From an uncultured Anaerosolibacter sp. (GTDB lineage Bacteria > Bacillota_A > Clostridia > Peptostreptococcales > Thermotaleaceae), in assembly GCA_937948705.1 (NCBI GenBank), contig CALECF010000049.1:1-64000 (forward strand): a DNA stretch of 64,000 nt, read 5' to 3'. A program made the translations under genes and the position numbers. The notes under the pieces are model-generated. The model was not told the DNA's origin and ran no database searches. It was given only the letters and a program-made list of their open reading frames with translations. Shown here piece by piece: positions 27,619-36,996 of this stretch; the stretch's first letter is position 1; the number at the start of each line of letters is the position of its first letter.

Positions 27619-28590
27619 CTAATTTAATCCAAAAAGTCCTACAATGCATAACAAAAGCGTAACAGACCAAAAAACAACCACAACCTTTGTTTCCTTCCAA
27701 CCTGATAACTCGAAATGATGGTGTAATGGGCTCATTTTGAAAATTCGCTTTCCCGTTAGTTTAAACGAAGCTACTTGCATCATTACTGATAGGGTTTCAG
27801 CAAAATAAATCCCCCCTACAATCGGTATAAATAGGGTCAGATTCATTAAAATAGCAATGGTAGCTATGGCACCTCCCAGTGCCATGGATCCTGTATCTCC
27901 CATAAAAACCTTGGCTGGATGAGCATTAAATCTAAGAAAACCAAGGGAAGCACCTGTCAAAGCACCACAAAAAACAGCTATACTTGGGTATCCCCAATTC
28001 ATGGCTACCAAGCTGAAAAAAGAAGAAATAATGAGGGTAACACCTGCAGCTAAACCATCTAAGCCATCCGTTAGATTCACGCCGTTGGCTGTAGCCACCA
28101 CAACAAAAGCAATAAAAGGAACATAGAGTAAACCTAAATCCAGATATTTGCCAGCTCCTTCTACAAAGGGTATTAGAATCTTTGTTCCTGAGATGGATGC
28201 ATTGGCTTGATATAATGCAATGAGTACTGCAACCACAATTTGACCCAATAGCTTCTGATACGCCCTTAAACCTAAGTTCCGTTTTAGAACCACTTTAATA
28301 AAATCATCAATAAATCCGATAAGTCCAAAACCAATTGTAGCAAATAAAATAATATATAAGTCCTTGTTTAACATACCAGAAGTCAGGGCAGTAATTGTTA
28401 TTGCTGCAATCATAATCAGCCCACCCATAGTTGGAGTTCCAGACTTTGACATATGGGACTTTGGGCCTTCGTCCCGTATGCTTTGCCCAACCTTTAATCT
28501 GTGTAACAATGGAATTGCAATTGGCCCTAAAATTAATGTAATGAAAAATGCAATAACGATTGTTACCACAAGCTGTGTATACTGTATCAT
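27619..28590 (-). CDS. mraY: Phospho-MurNAc-pentapeptide transferase
   Basis: MraY transfers phospho-MurNAc-pentapeptide to undecaprenyl phosphate, forming lipid I. It is a 323-residue polytopic protein with the Mg-binding and catalytic motifs GFIDDFIKVV, NLTDGLDGLA, FMGDTGSMALG and the PLHHHFE loop. It is tightly packed between murF and murD. Confidence 0.98.
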   Translation of the reverse strand: MIQYTQLVVTIVIAFFITLILGPIAIPLLHRLKVGQSIRDEGPKSHMSKSGTPTMGGLIMIAAITITALTSGMLNKDLYIILFATIGFGLIGFIDDFIKVVLKRNLGLRAYQKLLGQIVVAVLIALYQANASISGTKILIPFVEGAGKYLDLGLLYVPFIAFVVVATANGVNLTDGLDGLAAGVTLIISSFFSLVAMNWGYPSIAVFCGALTGASLGFLRFNAHPAKVFMGDTGSMALGGAIATIAILMNLTLFIPIVGGIYFAETLSVMMQVASFKLTGKRIFKMSPLHHHFELSGWKETKVVVVFWSVTLLLCIVGLFGLN

Positions 28591-28594
28591 TTAC

Positions 28595-29992
28595 TTAGCT
28601 CCTCTCTTGTACATACTCAACGATCTCTTCCATCTTCATCCCCCGAGACCCTTTGATAAGAATTGCATCTTCCCGCTTCAATATCGCCTTCAGCACTTTT
28701 ATGGCTTCATCATTATTTTCACAAAGGAAAATTTGATCGCACTGGAATCCATGCTCCATCGCGCCCCTAGCAATATGCCTGGCACTTCTACCCACAGTTA
28801 CTATGATATCGATATTTTGTCCTTTCGTAATTTCAACCCCGACTTGATAATGGCCTTTTTCAGTGTATTCGCCCATTTCCAACATATCACCCAGACAAGC
28901 AATTTTTCTATCAGTAACCATCTTTTCTAATACTGATATGGCTGCTAACATAGAATCAGGACTTGCATTATAGGAATCATTGATTATCTTAATATTTTCC
29001 TTCGTCGTGAGGATATTCAACCGCATCTTGCTTCCGCCAAATTCTTCCAATGCTTCTTGCATTAAAGGTACCGCAACACCCATCTCTATACCAATGGCTA
29101 TTGCCATTAAGGCATTATAAATATTGTGTTTACCAGGCACTGTGAGTTTAAAAGAATATTTATTCGAATCAATCCAAAGATCAAACTCACTTCCATATTC
29201 CCCTAAATCGCGAATCTGGTCAGCAATATAATTATACCTTCCATGAACTCCAATGTAAATTACATCGAACTCAAATTCTTTTTGTCTCAGCGTAGATAAA
29301 TATTCATCATCTCCATTAACAATCAATCGACTATCTTTATGAAAATAGTTGGTAATCTCCATTTTAGCTTTCATAATATTCTCTTGGGATCCCAAGTGCT
29401 CGATGTGAGATAGGCCAATATTGGTAATTACTGCAATATCAGGCCGGACTAGTTCCGCCAATAAATCTATCTCACCAAGGTTACTCATTCCCATTTCTAA
29501 AACGGCAACCTCATGTTCTTTTTCCATCTGAAATATTGTTAAGGGAAGACCAATGTGATTATTGAAATTCCCTTGATTTTTTATTACATTGTACTTTTTT
29601 GATAGTACAGCATAAATCATGTCCTTAGTCGAAGTCTTACCTGTGCTGCCCGTTACACCAATAATGGGAATACAAAATTTACCAGCATAGTATTTCCCCA
29701 AATCTTGTAATGCCCTCAGTGTATCCTCTACAAGGATCACACACTGATCTTTATTTTTAAGCTCAACCCCATATTTCCTTCTTTCGCAAAGCACACACTG
29801 GGTGCCGCGGTGAAGTACATCCCCTAAGAAGCTATGACCATCAAACCGTTCACCTACCAAGGGAATAAATAGTTCTTCTTTTCCTACCGTTCTTGAATCT
29901 ATTGAAATACCTAGAATCAATGTTTCTTCCCTACCATTTACTAGTTCACCCTTGGTTGCTAGAGCAATTTCTTTTACAGTTAGAGTGACCAT
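28595..29992 (-). CDS. murF: UDP-MurNAc-tripeptide:D-alanyl-D-alanine ligase
   Basis: MurF attaches D-Ala-D-Ala to the precursor tripeptide. Recognisable are the N-terminal domain (SIDSRTVGKEELFIPL), the ATP loop GVTGSTGKTSTKDM, NITNIGLSHIEHLG-like motifs and INDSYNASPDSM. 465 residues. Its ATG overlaps the murE stop by one base. Confidence 0.97.
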   Translation of the reverse strand: MVTLTVKEIALATKGELVNGREETLILGISIDSRTVGKEELFIPLVGERFDGHSFLGDVLHRGTQCVLCERRKYGVELKNKDQCVILVEDTLRALQDLGKYYAGKFCIPIIGVTGSTGKTSTKDMIYAVLSKKYNVIKNQGNFNNHIGLPLTIFQMEKEHEVAVLEMGMSNLGEIDLLAELVRPDIAVITNIGLSHIEHLGSQENIMKAKMEITNYFHKDSRLIVNGDDEYLSTLRQKEFEFDVIYIGVHGRYNYIADQIRDLGEYGSEFDLWIDSNKYSFKLTVPGKHNIYNALMAIAIGIEMGVAVPLMQEALEEFGGSKMRLNILTTKENIKIINDSYNASPDSMLAAISVLEKMVTDRKIACLGDMLEMGEYTEKGHYQVGVEITKGQNIDIIVTVGRSARHIARGAMEHGFQCDQIFLCENNDEAIKVLKAILKREDAILIKGSRGMKMEEIVEYVQERS

Positions 29993-31452
29993 TATATTTC
30001 CTCCCTCAGTATCTCCTGAGCAATTTTTTTATCGTCGAAGTCAATGACAGTGTTTCCAAAAATCTGATAAGTCTCATGACCTTTTCCTGCGATAAGCACA
30101 ATATCGTTCTCTTTACTCATACGAATTGCTTCCCTGATGGCTTCTTTTCTATCTAGTATCATTTTATATTTGCATTGTGTCTTTTTTATTCCTACTTCTA
30201 TATCATTTAAAATAGATTCAGGGTCCTCCGTTCTCGGATTGTCGCTGGTGATTACACAATAATCCGAAAGGTTGCCTGCAATTTCACCCATCATAGGTCG
30301 CTTTGTCTTGTCTCTATCTCCACCACAACCAAATACAGTGATCATCTTACCCGTTGCAAAGCCCTGTATTGTCTTTAGAATATTTTCTAAGGCATCTGGT
30401 GTGTGGGCATAATCAACAACAATGGTATGGTCCCCTGTATCAGGTACCAATTCAAATCTACCTGAAACACCATGAAAGGATTCTATGCCCTCCTTTATTT
30501 GATCAAAACTGAAATCTAATGTATAACATACACAAATGGCTGCCAAAGCATTGTATACCGAAAACAACCCAGGTGTATGTATCTTTACTTCACCTCTAAA
30601 TCTAGGAGTAACCAAAGTAAGTATACTACCCTTCGATGACGTCTGAATATTTTCAGCATAAATATCTGCTTTACTATTCACACCATAGGTAATCAGGGTA
30701 GTGTTTAATTTTTTTATCTCCTCTGCTATCTCATTTCCATAGGGATCATCAATATTGATAATATTCGCTGCCGTGGTTTGATAAAAGAGCTTTGTTTTTG
30801 ATTTTTTGTAGTTTTCAGTACTTCCGTGAAAGTCCATATGATCAGGTGTCAAATTTGTAAACACTCCAATTTCAAAACTAACATCTTCAACACGGCCAAG
30901 TTCTAGGGAATGGGATGATACCTCCATGGTACAAGTGTCCACATCGTTTATGCGCATTTCATGGAAAAGTCTATGCAGCTCTAAAGACTCTGGTGTGGTA
31001 TTACTTGCCTTATATTCCTTCTCTAAGATCTTATAGGAAAGGGTGCCAATCAATCCACTCTTCACAAGATTCGTTTCCAAAACTTGTTTAATTAAATGGG
31101 TTGTTGTTGTTTTCCCGTTGGTACCAGTAACACCAATGATACGCATGTGATCAGATGGATTCCCATAATAATTGGCTCCCATTCTTGACAAGGCCCTTCT
31201 CCCATTTATCACTTTTACAACAGTTATATCAGGGCTAACATCCACATCCTTCTCTACAACGAGAACCTTTGCGCCCTTTTCTATTGCCTGGGGAATATAC
31301 TGATGTCCATCGGTTTTCAGTCCTTCAATGCATACAAAGACATAATCTTCCCCAACGTTTCTTGAATCATAGGCAACTCCTTTGACATCTATATTCTTCT
31401 CTCCGAAAATATGTACGATTTCCAAATTTCTAATAACATCTATAAGTTTCAT
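29992..31452 (-). CDS. murE: UDP-MurNAc-L-Ala-D-Glu:meso-DAP ligase
   Basis: MurE adds the third peptide residue. The ATP loop GVTGTNGKTTTTHL is near residue 110. The substrate-selecting motif is DNPR (in SDNPRTEDP), which marks the meso-diaminopimelate form, not lysine. The ATG at 31452 has AAGGAGAG about 7 nt upstream, giving 486 residues. A longer frame to 31578 runs through a non-conserved leader and is rejected. Confidence 0.97.
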   Translation of the reverse strand: MKLIDVIRNLEIVHIFGEKNIDVKGVAYDSRNVGEDYVFVCIEGLKTDGHQYIPQAIEKGAKVLVVEKDVDVSPDITVVKVINGRRALSRMGANYYGNPSDHMRIIGVTGTNGKTTTTHLIKQVLETNLVKSGLIGTLSYKILEKEYKASNTTPESLELHRLFHEMRINDVDTCTMEVSSHSLELGRVEDVSFEIGVFTNLTPDHMDFHGSTENYKKSKTKLFYQTTAANIINIDDPYGNEIAEEIKKLNTTLITYGVNSKADIYAENIQTSSKGSILTLVTPRFRGEVKIHTPGLFSVYNALAAICVCYTLDFSFDQIKEGIESFHGVSGRFELVPDTGDHTIVVDYAHTPDALENILKTIQGFATGKMITVFGCGGDRDKTKRPMMGEIAGNLSDYCVITSDNPRTEDPESILNDIEVGIKKTQCKYKMILDRKEAIREAIRMSKENDIVLIAGKGHETYQIFGNTVIDFDDKKIAQEILREEI

Positions 31453-31660
31453 ATGCTCTCTCCTTAAATATATTTCTTTATTATTTAGTATAGACGAGTC
31501 GGTATAATCGTAAACAAACCCATTAAAAGGCAACTTAAAACAAAGTAGTATTACTCTGTTTAAGTTGCCCTTATTCATGCTTTTGTTTCATTATAGCATA
31601 TTCTCTAGGTAATCTACCTCATACACATTTTTTATCATATCATATACGCTCACTATTCAT

Positions 31661-33655
31661 TTATTCACTATCTTTCTTTAGGTATAAAATGATAATGGAT
31701 TTTTCGGGGACCTTAGCCCCTGGTTTTGGAAACTGATCTACTACTAAGACTCTAGGTTCCTCAACAGTAGCTGGTTCTGTATCAAATTGAAGGCCCTGAT
31801 CGGCTAGTACTTTTGCCGCATCTTGTAGTGGTAAGTTTCTTATTTCTGGCACCACTACCTCTTGCTTCGCATAAGCTTGGGCTTCCTTCTCGTTATATTT
31901 TGGCTCAACATCTAAATAACGCAGACTATCTCGAAGAATATCATGGACTGCCGGTGCAGCAGTCAAACTTCCAAAATGAACACCCTGGGGTTCATCGACA
32001 ATCACTAGAACAGCAAGTTTAGGATCATCAATAGGGGCTAATGCTACAAAAGATGAATACACCTTTCCTTTGGCATATCTTCCATCCTCAATCTTATCTG
32101 CGGTACCTGTCTTTCCTCCAATTCTATAACCTGGAATGTAGGAGCTCTTTCCTGATCCATCTGTTACAACTGTCTCCATGATGAGTCCCAATTCAGTGGC
32201 AGTTTTTTCTGATAGAACTTGACGTATCATTTTAGGTTCAAATCGATGTATTACATTATCATTATTATCAACCAATTCTTTTACCACCCTAGGCCTCATT
32301 AACTTTCCACCATTTCCGATGGCTGCAATACCATTAATTAGCTGCATGGGAGTTACAGAAATTCCATGCCCAAAGGAGATTGTAGCCAATTCTACTGGAC
32401 CTACATTTTTCTGATTCTGTACAATCGAGCCACCTTCTCCAGGTAAATCGATTCCTGTTACCTTCGCAAAACCAAAGGCTTCTATGTATTTATAGTATTT
32501 TTCTACACCTAGTCGCTGACCTATTTCAATAAATGCGGGGTTACATGAGCTTTGAACCGTTTGTGCAAAAGTCTGGGATCCATGGGGCCTATAGTAACGC
32601 CAACATTTTATTCTTTGTCCTGCCACAGTAATAGATCCTGAGCAATAGAAGGGCGAACTCGGTTCTACAACACCCTCTTCTAAACCGGCTGCTGATGTGA
32701 TCAACTTGAATGTTGATCCCGGCTCATAGGTATCACTGATGATAGGATTTCTCCACATTTCATTCCAAACTTTTTGTTTTCCTTTTGTATCTAAGACTTC
32801 GTATTCTCTTCTAGCACCTTCATTCGTAGGAATACGTGGTTCATTCGGGTCAAAATCAGGCTTTGTAGCCATAGCCAAAATATCACCCGTCTTCGGGTCC
32901 ATAACAATAGCCATAACTTTTTTAGCCTTTGTGAGGACAACAGCATTCTCTATAGCCTTTTCAACAAAGTGTTGAATGGTCTCATCTATGGTTAAAACAA
33001 CGTTTAACCCATCTTCAGGCTCATAATACTTCTCTGTCCCATAGGGCAATTGTCTTCCTACTGCATCGGTATTTTTAATCCATCTCCCTGGAAGACCGCT
33101 TAGATATTTATCATACTCCAATTCAATTCCAACAAGCCCCCTGTTGTCGTCGGTGGTATGACCTAGAATATGGGATGCAAAATTTCCAAAAGGATAGTAA
33201 CGACGATTATCTTCGGCGACCCAAATCCCTGTAAGTTTTGCCTTTCGTATAGCGTCAGCCTTCTCTTTGTCAATCCACTTTTCAACTTTAACAAGCCCAA
33301 CATTCTTTTTCAAAATCTTATTCTTTATTTCATCTTCATCCTTTTCGAGAATGTTTGCCAATTCCTTTGCAATTTCCTCACCTTTGTCAGATCCAAGAAC
33401 CTCAGCAGGTCTAGACCAAACGGTATTCGTGCTAGCACTGATCGCCAGTTCTTTCCCATTTCGATCATATATAATTCCTCTTTTGGCTGGAATAGGTATA
33501 TCCCTTGTCTGTTGTATGTGCGCCAATCGACGATAGTTTTCTCCGTTAACAATTTGTATCCATCCAATTCTAAAAACTAACAAAAACAATACAATACTTG
33601 TTGTAAATAGCAAAACAATCAATCTCTTCTTATGAACGATATTGGGTGACGACAA
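31661..33655 (-). CDS. spoVD: Class B penicillin-binding protein SpoVD-type
   Basis: A 664-residue transpeptidase: a membrane anchor (about residues 11-30), a PBP dimerisation domain, a transpeptidase domain with SxxK (STFK, Ser314), SxN (SCN) and KTG (KTGTAD, near 516), then one C-terminal PASTA domain (about 598-660). A PASTA tail in a dcw-cluster PBP is typical of SpoVD, needed for spore cortex synthesis with SpoVE. The start is TTG, 7 nt or so after GGAGG. It may double as the vegetative FtsI. Confidence 0.93.
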   Translation of the reverse strand: MSSPNIVHKKRLIVLLFTTSIVLFLLVFRIGWIQIVNGENYRRLAHIQQTRDIPIPAKRGIIYDRNGKELAISASTNTVWSRPAEVLGSDKGEEIAKELANILEKDEDEIKNKILKKNVGLVKVEKWIDKEKADAIRKAKLTGIWVAEDNRRYYPFGNFASHILGHTTDDNRGLVGIELEYDKYLSGLPGRWIKNTDAVGRQLPYGTEKYYEPEDGLNVVLTIDETIQHFVEKAIENAVVLTKAKKVMAIVMDPKTGDILAMATKPDFDPNEPRIPTNEGARREYEVLDTKGKQKVWNEMWRNPIISDTYEPGSTFKLITSAAGLEEGVVEPSSPFYCSGSITVAGQRIKCWRYYRPHGSQTFAQTVQSSCNPAFIEIGQRLGVEKYYKYIEAFGFAKVTGIDLPGEGGSIVQNQKNVGPVELATISFGHGISVTPMQLINGIAAIGNGGKLMRPRVVKELVDNNDNVIHRFEPKMIRQVLSEKTATELGLIMETVVTDGSGKSSYIPGYRIGGKTGTADKIEDGRYAKGKVYSSFVALAPIDDPKLAVLVIVDEPQGVHFGSLTAAPAVHDILRDSLRYLDVEPKYNEKEAQAYAKQEVVVPEIRNLPLQDAAKVLADQGLQFDTEPATVEEPRVLVVDQFPKPGAKVPEKSIIILYLKKDSE

Positions 33656-33688
33656 TTCTGGTGCCTCCTCTACTTTGGAATCTAAGCA

Positions 33689-34186
33689 TCAATCCAATAG
33701 GGAGTAAATCTTATGAAAAGTATCTTTTACTCCTGCTATTAAACTATAGTCTCTCTGATCAACGTTCTCTTCCATTGTCTCTTTCGCTTCCTGTGCACCT
33801 ATATTGGCGGCATTATCTATGTTTAAATATACCATTTGATTTTTCGTAGGATACTGCATTCCTAGTTCTACAATAGCTCGTTCTTCGACGATCGTACTCT
33901 TTTTGAAAGTCTCAGCCTGCACTCTATAATTCTCAATCTGGCCTTCTAGTTGCCTAATCTCTGTTTCTAAAGCATGTACTCTATATTTTGTCTCCGTAAG
34001 AGATACATAACCCAAGAGGATAGCTACACAAAGACTAGCCACTATAACAACGCTGAAGATAATCTGAACTTTATGAGAAGCCCTCATTTTTTGATTTTTT
34101 TGATGAACCCGGGGTTGTTTCGCTATCTGTTGTTTTTGAGCATCTTCCAATGCGTAGTACTCGTGTTTTCTTTGTGCTACTACCAA
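33689..34186 (-). CDS. ftsL: FtsL-like divisome protein
   Basis: A 165-residue bitopic protein: a basic cytoplasmic tail (1-38), one membrane helix (about 41-63), a coiled-coil segment (about 66-100, heptads with E, L and R), then the region around IVELGMQYPTKNQMVYL typical of FtsL/DivIC, and an acidic tail. The start is TTG after GGGAGTG. It lies between rsmH and spoVD, the standard ftsL position. It is longer than most FtsL proteins because of the C-terminal tail. Confidence 0.85.
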   Translation of the reverse strand: MVVAQRKHEYYALEDAQKQQIAKQPRVHQKNQKMRASHKVQIIFSVVIVASLCVAILLGYVSLTETKYRVHALETEIRQLEGQIENYRVQAETFKKSTIVEERAIVELGMQYPTKNQMVYLNIDNAANIGAQEAKETMEENVDQRDYSLIAGVKDTFHKIYSLLD

Positions 34187-34216
34187 ATTTATTCACTCCC
34201 TTTTTTATTTAGAACC

Positions 34217-35152
34217 CTAAACTTTCTCAGCTACCCTTAGTTTCGCACTTCGAGACCTTGGATTCATCTCAAGTTCATTTTCAGATGGTAATATAGGCTT
34301 TCGCGTAATTACCTTTAACAATGCACGGCCATCACATCTGCATATTGGATATTCAGGTGGGCATTTGCATGCAGTGCTTAAATCTCTAAAAGCATTTTTC
34401 ACAATTCTATCCTCTAGAGAATGGAATGTAATGATGCATATTCTACCACCTACATTTAAAGATTCTGTGATGTCGTTAATCGTTTGCCGCAAGATTCCTA
34501 ATTCATTGTTTACTTCAATCCGAATTGCTTGAAAAGTCCTCTTCGCTGGATGAGGTCCTTCTCGTCTCGCAGCTGCAGGTATTGCTTTTTTGATAATTTC
34601 TACAAGTTCTCCTGTAGTTTCTATAGGCTTATTCTCACGTTCTTTTATAATAAAGTTAGCAATTCTTTTTGCCCACTTTTCTTCTCCATATTCATAGATG
34701 ATGCCCATGAGCTCTTCCTCATCATATTCATTGACAATATCTCTTGCACTAAATTTTTGAGAAACATTCATTCTCATATCTAGAGGTGCATCCTGCATAT
34801 AGGAAAACCCTCTACTGCTCTCATCTAATTGATAGGAGGATACCCCTATGTCGAGTATGATTCCGTCAATCTTTGAAATCTTTAGTTCCTCTAGTACGTC
34901 CTTTATATTTGAAAAATTACTATGGACAAAATGCTTTTTATTTCCAAAGCCTTCAAGCCTCTCCCTAGAAACATCCAGTGCTTCCTGGTCTTGATCGATT
35001 CCAATAAATGTACCACTGGCACTCAGTTTTTCGCAGACCTTCGATGCGTGTCCAGCACCACCTAGGGTTCCATCTACATAAACGCCATCCTCTTTTATAT
35101 TTAATCCAGCTATTGTTTCATGAAGTAAAACAGAAACATGTTCAAAGCTCAC
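34217..35152 (-). CDS. rsmH: 16S rRNA (cytosine-1402-N4)-methyltransferase
   Basis: RsmH methylates C1402 in the decoding centre of 16S rRNA. SAM-binding motifs are visible: [22 protein letters not shown] and [11 protein letters not shown]. Also conserved are [22 protein letters not shown] and [10 protein letters not shown]. The likely start is GTG at 35152, with AGGTGG 5 nt before it, giving 311 residues. It follows mraZ in the standard dcw order. Confidence 0.97.
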   Translation of the reverse strand: MSFEHVSVLLHETIAGLNIKEDGVYVDGTLGGAGHASKVCEKLSASGTFIGIDQDQEALDVSRERLEGFGNKKHFVHSNFSNIKDVLEELKISKIDGIILDIGVSSYQLDESSRGFSYMQDAPLDMRMNVSQKFSARDIVNEYDEEELMGIIYEYGEEKWAKRIANFIIKERENKPIETTGELVEIIKKAIPAAARREGPHPAKRTFQAIRIEVNNELGILRQTINDITESLNVGGRICIITFHSLEDRIVKNAFRDLSTACKCPPEYPICRCDGRALLKVITRKPILPSENELEMNPRSRSAKLRVAEKV

Positions 35153-35208
35153 AAAACCACCTACTTTCACATCGTTATTGCTAGTCTTTCCAGCAGTGAG
35201 ATCAATTA

Positions 35209-35640
35209 TTAGATTCCTAGTTGTGCCATTTTCTCCGCAATGTCATCATAGCTAAGATCCGCTGCTTCATTATAGTGATCCCATTCTTCTCTACTCCAAA
35301 TCTCTACCCTTGTTGAAACTCCAATTAATATCGTATCTTTATCCAGTTTCGCATGTTCTCTTAGATTCGGTGGTATCGTAATTCTACCTTGCTTGTCCAA
35401 TTCGCATTCAGTCGCTCCAGATAAGAACAATCTTACAAAAGCCCTTGCATCTCTACTTGTGAGGGGCAGCTGTTTGAGCTTGTCGTCAAAGTTCTTCCAC
35501 TCATTTTCAGGGTACACAAACAAACAGTTGTCTAGTCCCTTCGTCACAATAAACTTTTCACCAAGTTCATCCCGAAATTTCGAAGGAATAATGACCCTGC
35601 CCTTTACATCAATGGTATGAAGATATTCACCTATAAACAT
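35209..35640 (-). CDS. mraZ: Transcriptional regulator MraZ
   Basis: MraZ is an AbrB-fold DNA-binding protein that represses its own operon. The 143 residues contain two MraZ/SpoVT-AbrB repeats, each with the DxK/QGR signature ([14 protein letters not shown] near 9-22 and [14 protein letters not shown] near 82-95). It opens the dcw cluster. A triple GTGGTG-type operator lies about 30-60 bp upstream. Confidence 0.97.
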   Translation of the reverse strand: MFIGEYLHTIDVKGRVIIPSKFRDELGEKFIVTKGLDNCLFVYPENEWKNFDDKLKQLPLTSRDARAFVRLFLSGATECELDKQGRITIPPNLREHAKLDKDTILIGVSTRVEIWSREEWDHYNEAADLSYDDIAEKMAQLGI

Positions 35641-35668
35641 ATATTCCTCACTCCACCTTAGGGATTAC

Positions 35669-35714
35669 CCACCACTTTCCACCACTTTCTACCACTTTTA
35701 ATTAATTTCTGCAA
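35669..35714 (-). promoter_or_regulatory. MraZ operator overlapping the dcw promoter
   Basis: On the minus strand three direct repeats AGTGGTA, AGTGGTG, AGTGGTG recur every 10 bp (35670-35698), matching known MraZ boxes (GTGG[A/T]G repeats). A plausible -35 TTGCAG (35709-35714) and, 17 bp on, a -10 TAGAAA (35686-35691) lie within or beside them, so bound MraZ would block transcription of the whole cluster. Confidence 0.85.
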
Positions 35715-35785
35715 TAGTTTTGAAATTCCTCCTTTTAAAATGCATTTTTTTATCTTTTTTTCTAGGTCCTTGGTACCAAATAGAG

Positions 35786-35826
35786 AACGCAAAAAAAACC
35801 TTTAGGCCTAAATGCCTAAAGGTTTT
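35786..35826 (-). terminator. Intrinsic terminator after the spo0E-like gene
   Basis: AAAACCTTTAGGC/GCCTAAAGGTTTT (35795-35826) forms a 13-bp stem followed by extra T residues on the minus strand. It isolates the spo0E-like transcript from mraZ. Confidence 0.9.
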
Positions 35827-35837
35827 AAGTATAGTTC

Positions 35838-35975
35838 TTAACAATTCTCTTTATAAAACGCTGTAATCAATTCATCAAGTTCAACACTTACTCTATAAAT
35901 AGCATCATAATTATCTCCATTAGAAATAAGTGTATTTAGTTTTTGTCTCAATTCCTCGATATTGTATTTTAACAT
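35838..35975 (-). CDS. Spo0E-like aspartyl-phosphate phosphatase
   Basis: A 45-residue two-helix peptide (IEELRQKLNTLI and SVELDELITAFY). The SxELD motif is the catalytic signature of Spo0E-family phosphatases, which dephosphorylate Spo0A-P and delay sporulation. The ATG at 35975 has AAGGGG 7 nt upstream; the longer frame is spurious. It has its own sigA promoter and terminator, and a MraZ-like repeat at its expected transcription start. Confidence 0.87.
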   Translation of the reverse strand: MLKYNIEELRQKLNTLISNGDNYDAIYRVSVELDELITAFYKENC

Positions 35976-36003
35976 ATCCACACCCCTTACATAATAAAGG
36001 CTT

Positions 36004-36056
36004 GTGGTAGATAGTGGTGGTACTAATATCATAGTATAATTGGATATACATGTCAA
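36004..36056 (-). promoter_or_regulatory. Promoter and MraZ-like box of the spo0E-like gene
   Basis: The minus strand has TTGACA (36051-36056), 17 bp, TATGAT (36028-36033), an excellent sigA promoter. At the predicted start site the + strand carries GTGGTAGATAGTGGTGG (36004-36020), two GTGGT repeats 10 bp apart that closely resemble the mraZ operator, in the opposite orientation. Confidence 0.6.
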
Positions 36057-36171
36057 TGACTTTAAGTGACATTTTTATTGCAATTGTATTACATTTATCT
36101 CTTTTTCTATCTCTTTCGAAGGAATTCTTGATAATTCTCAGGGCATTTCGCCCGCATATAGATCCATCTCA

Positions 36172-36909
36172 CTATTTTTCGACATTTTCCAGTTTTCTCT
36201 TTGCGAACATAATATACCCAAAAACGACAATTGTGATGAGACTAACCAATTGGGCAGTTCTAAAAGGCCCAATCATTAGACTATCTGTCCGCAATCCCTC
36301 AATAAAAAATCTTGCAATAGAATAAAGAATGGCATATAAGAACAATAATTCTCCTTGAAACTTTTTCTTACTGTCATACCACAACAAAAAACCACATACC
36401 ATAAAGTTCCACAAGGACTCATATAAGAATGTAGGGTGTACCTTTACACCGTCAACAATGATTCCCCACGGGAGGTCCGTTGGTCCACCATGGGCTTCTT
36501 GGTTCACATAGTTCCCCCACCGCCCAATGGCTTGACCTAATATGATACTAGGTGCAGTGATATCAGCCATTTTCCAAAATTCAAGCCTATGGTGCTTGCA
36601 AAAAAAATATCCAACTATGACACCAGCAATTACACCCCCATGAATGGCCAATCCACCCTCCCGTATATTTATCATTCTGAAAAAATCACCTTCGTAATAG
36701 CTCCAATTAAAAATCACATAGTATATACGGGCTCCTATGATGGCACTGGGCACAGCAATGAGGACTAGATCTAGTATCCTTTCTTCATTTATATTTTCTT
36801 TCTTAGCCCTATGTATTGCCAAAAGAGCAGCGAGTACGATGCCTAAAGAAATCAATATCCCATACCATCGTATGGATAAACCAAATAATTCAAATGCCAC
36901 TGGATCCAT
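36172..36909 (-). CDS. lgt: Prolipoprotein diacylglyceryl transferase
   Basis: Lgt attaches diacylglycerol to the lipobox Cys of prolipoproteins. The polytopic protein shows GARIYYVIFNW, the REGGLAIHGGVI loop and the signature GRWGNYVNQEAHGG. The ATG at 36909 (MDPVAFELFG) has GGAGGTGAG 5 nt upstream; 245 residues. Several lipoproteins in this window (YhcN-type, CAP-domain, LivK) are its likely substrates. Confidence 0.96.
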   Translation of the reverse strand: MDPVAFELFGLSIRWYGILISLGIVLAALLAIHRAKKENINEERILDLVLIAVPSAIIGARIYYVIFNWSYYEGDFFRMINIREGGLAIHGGVIAGVIVGYFFCKHHRLEFWKMADITAPSIILGQAIGRWGNYVNQEAHGGPTDLPWGIIVDGVKVHPTFLYESLWNFMVCGFLLWYDSKKKFQGELLFLYAILYSIARFFIEGLRTDSLMIGPFRTAQLVSLITIVVFGYIMFAKRKLENVEK

Positions 36910-36934
36910 ATGACTCACCTCCATAAAATGATTA

Positions 36935-36957
36935 GGTTGCCAGCAGCACTGGCAACC
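36935..36957 (-). terminator. Hairpin between ymfH-like gene and lgt
   Basis: GGTTGCCAG/CTGGCAACC (9 bp, 5-nt loop), followed on the minus strand by TAATCATTTTAT. It is probably a modest terminator just before the lgt ribosome site. Confidence 0.6.
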
Positions 36958-36996
36958 CCTCAAGTTCATTATAGTGAATTTTTACCTTAAAATCAA

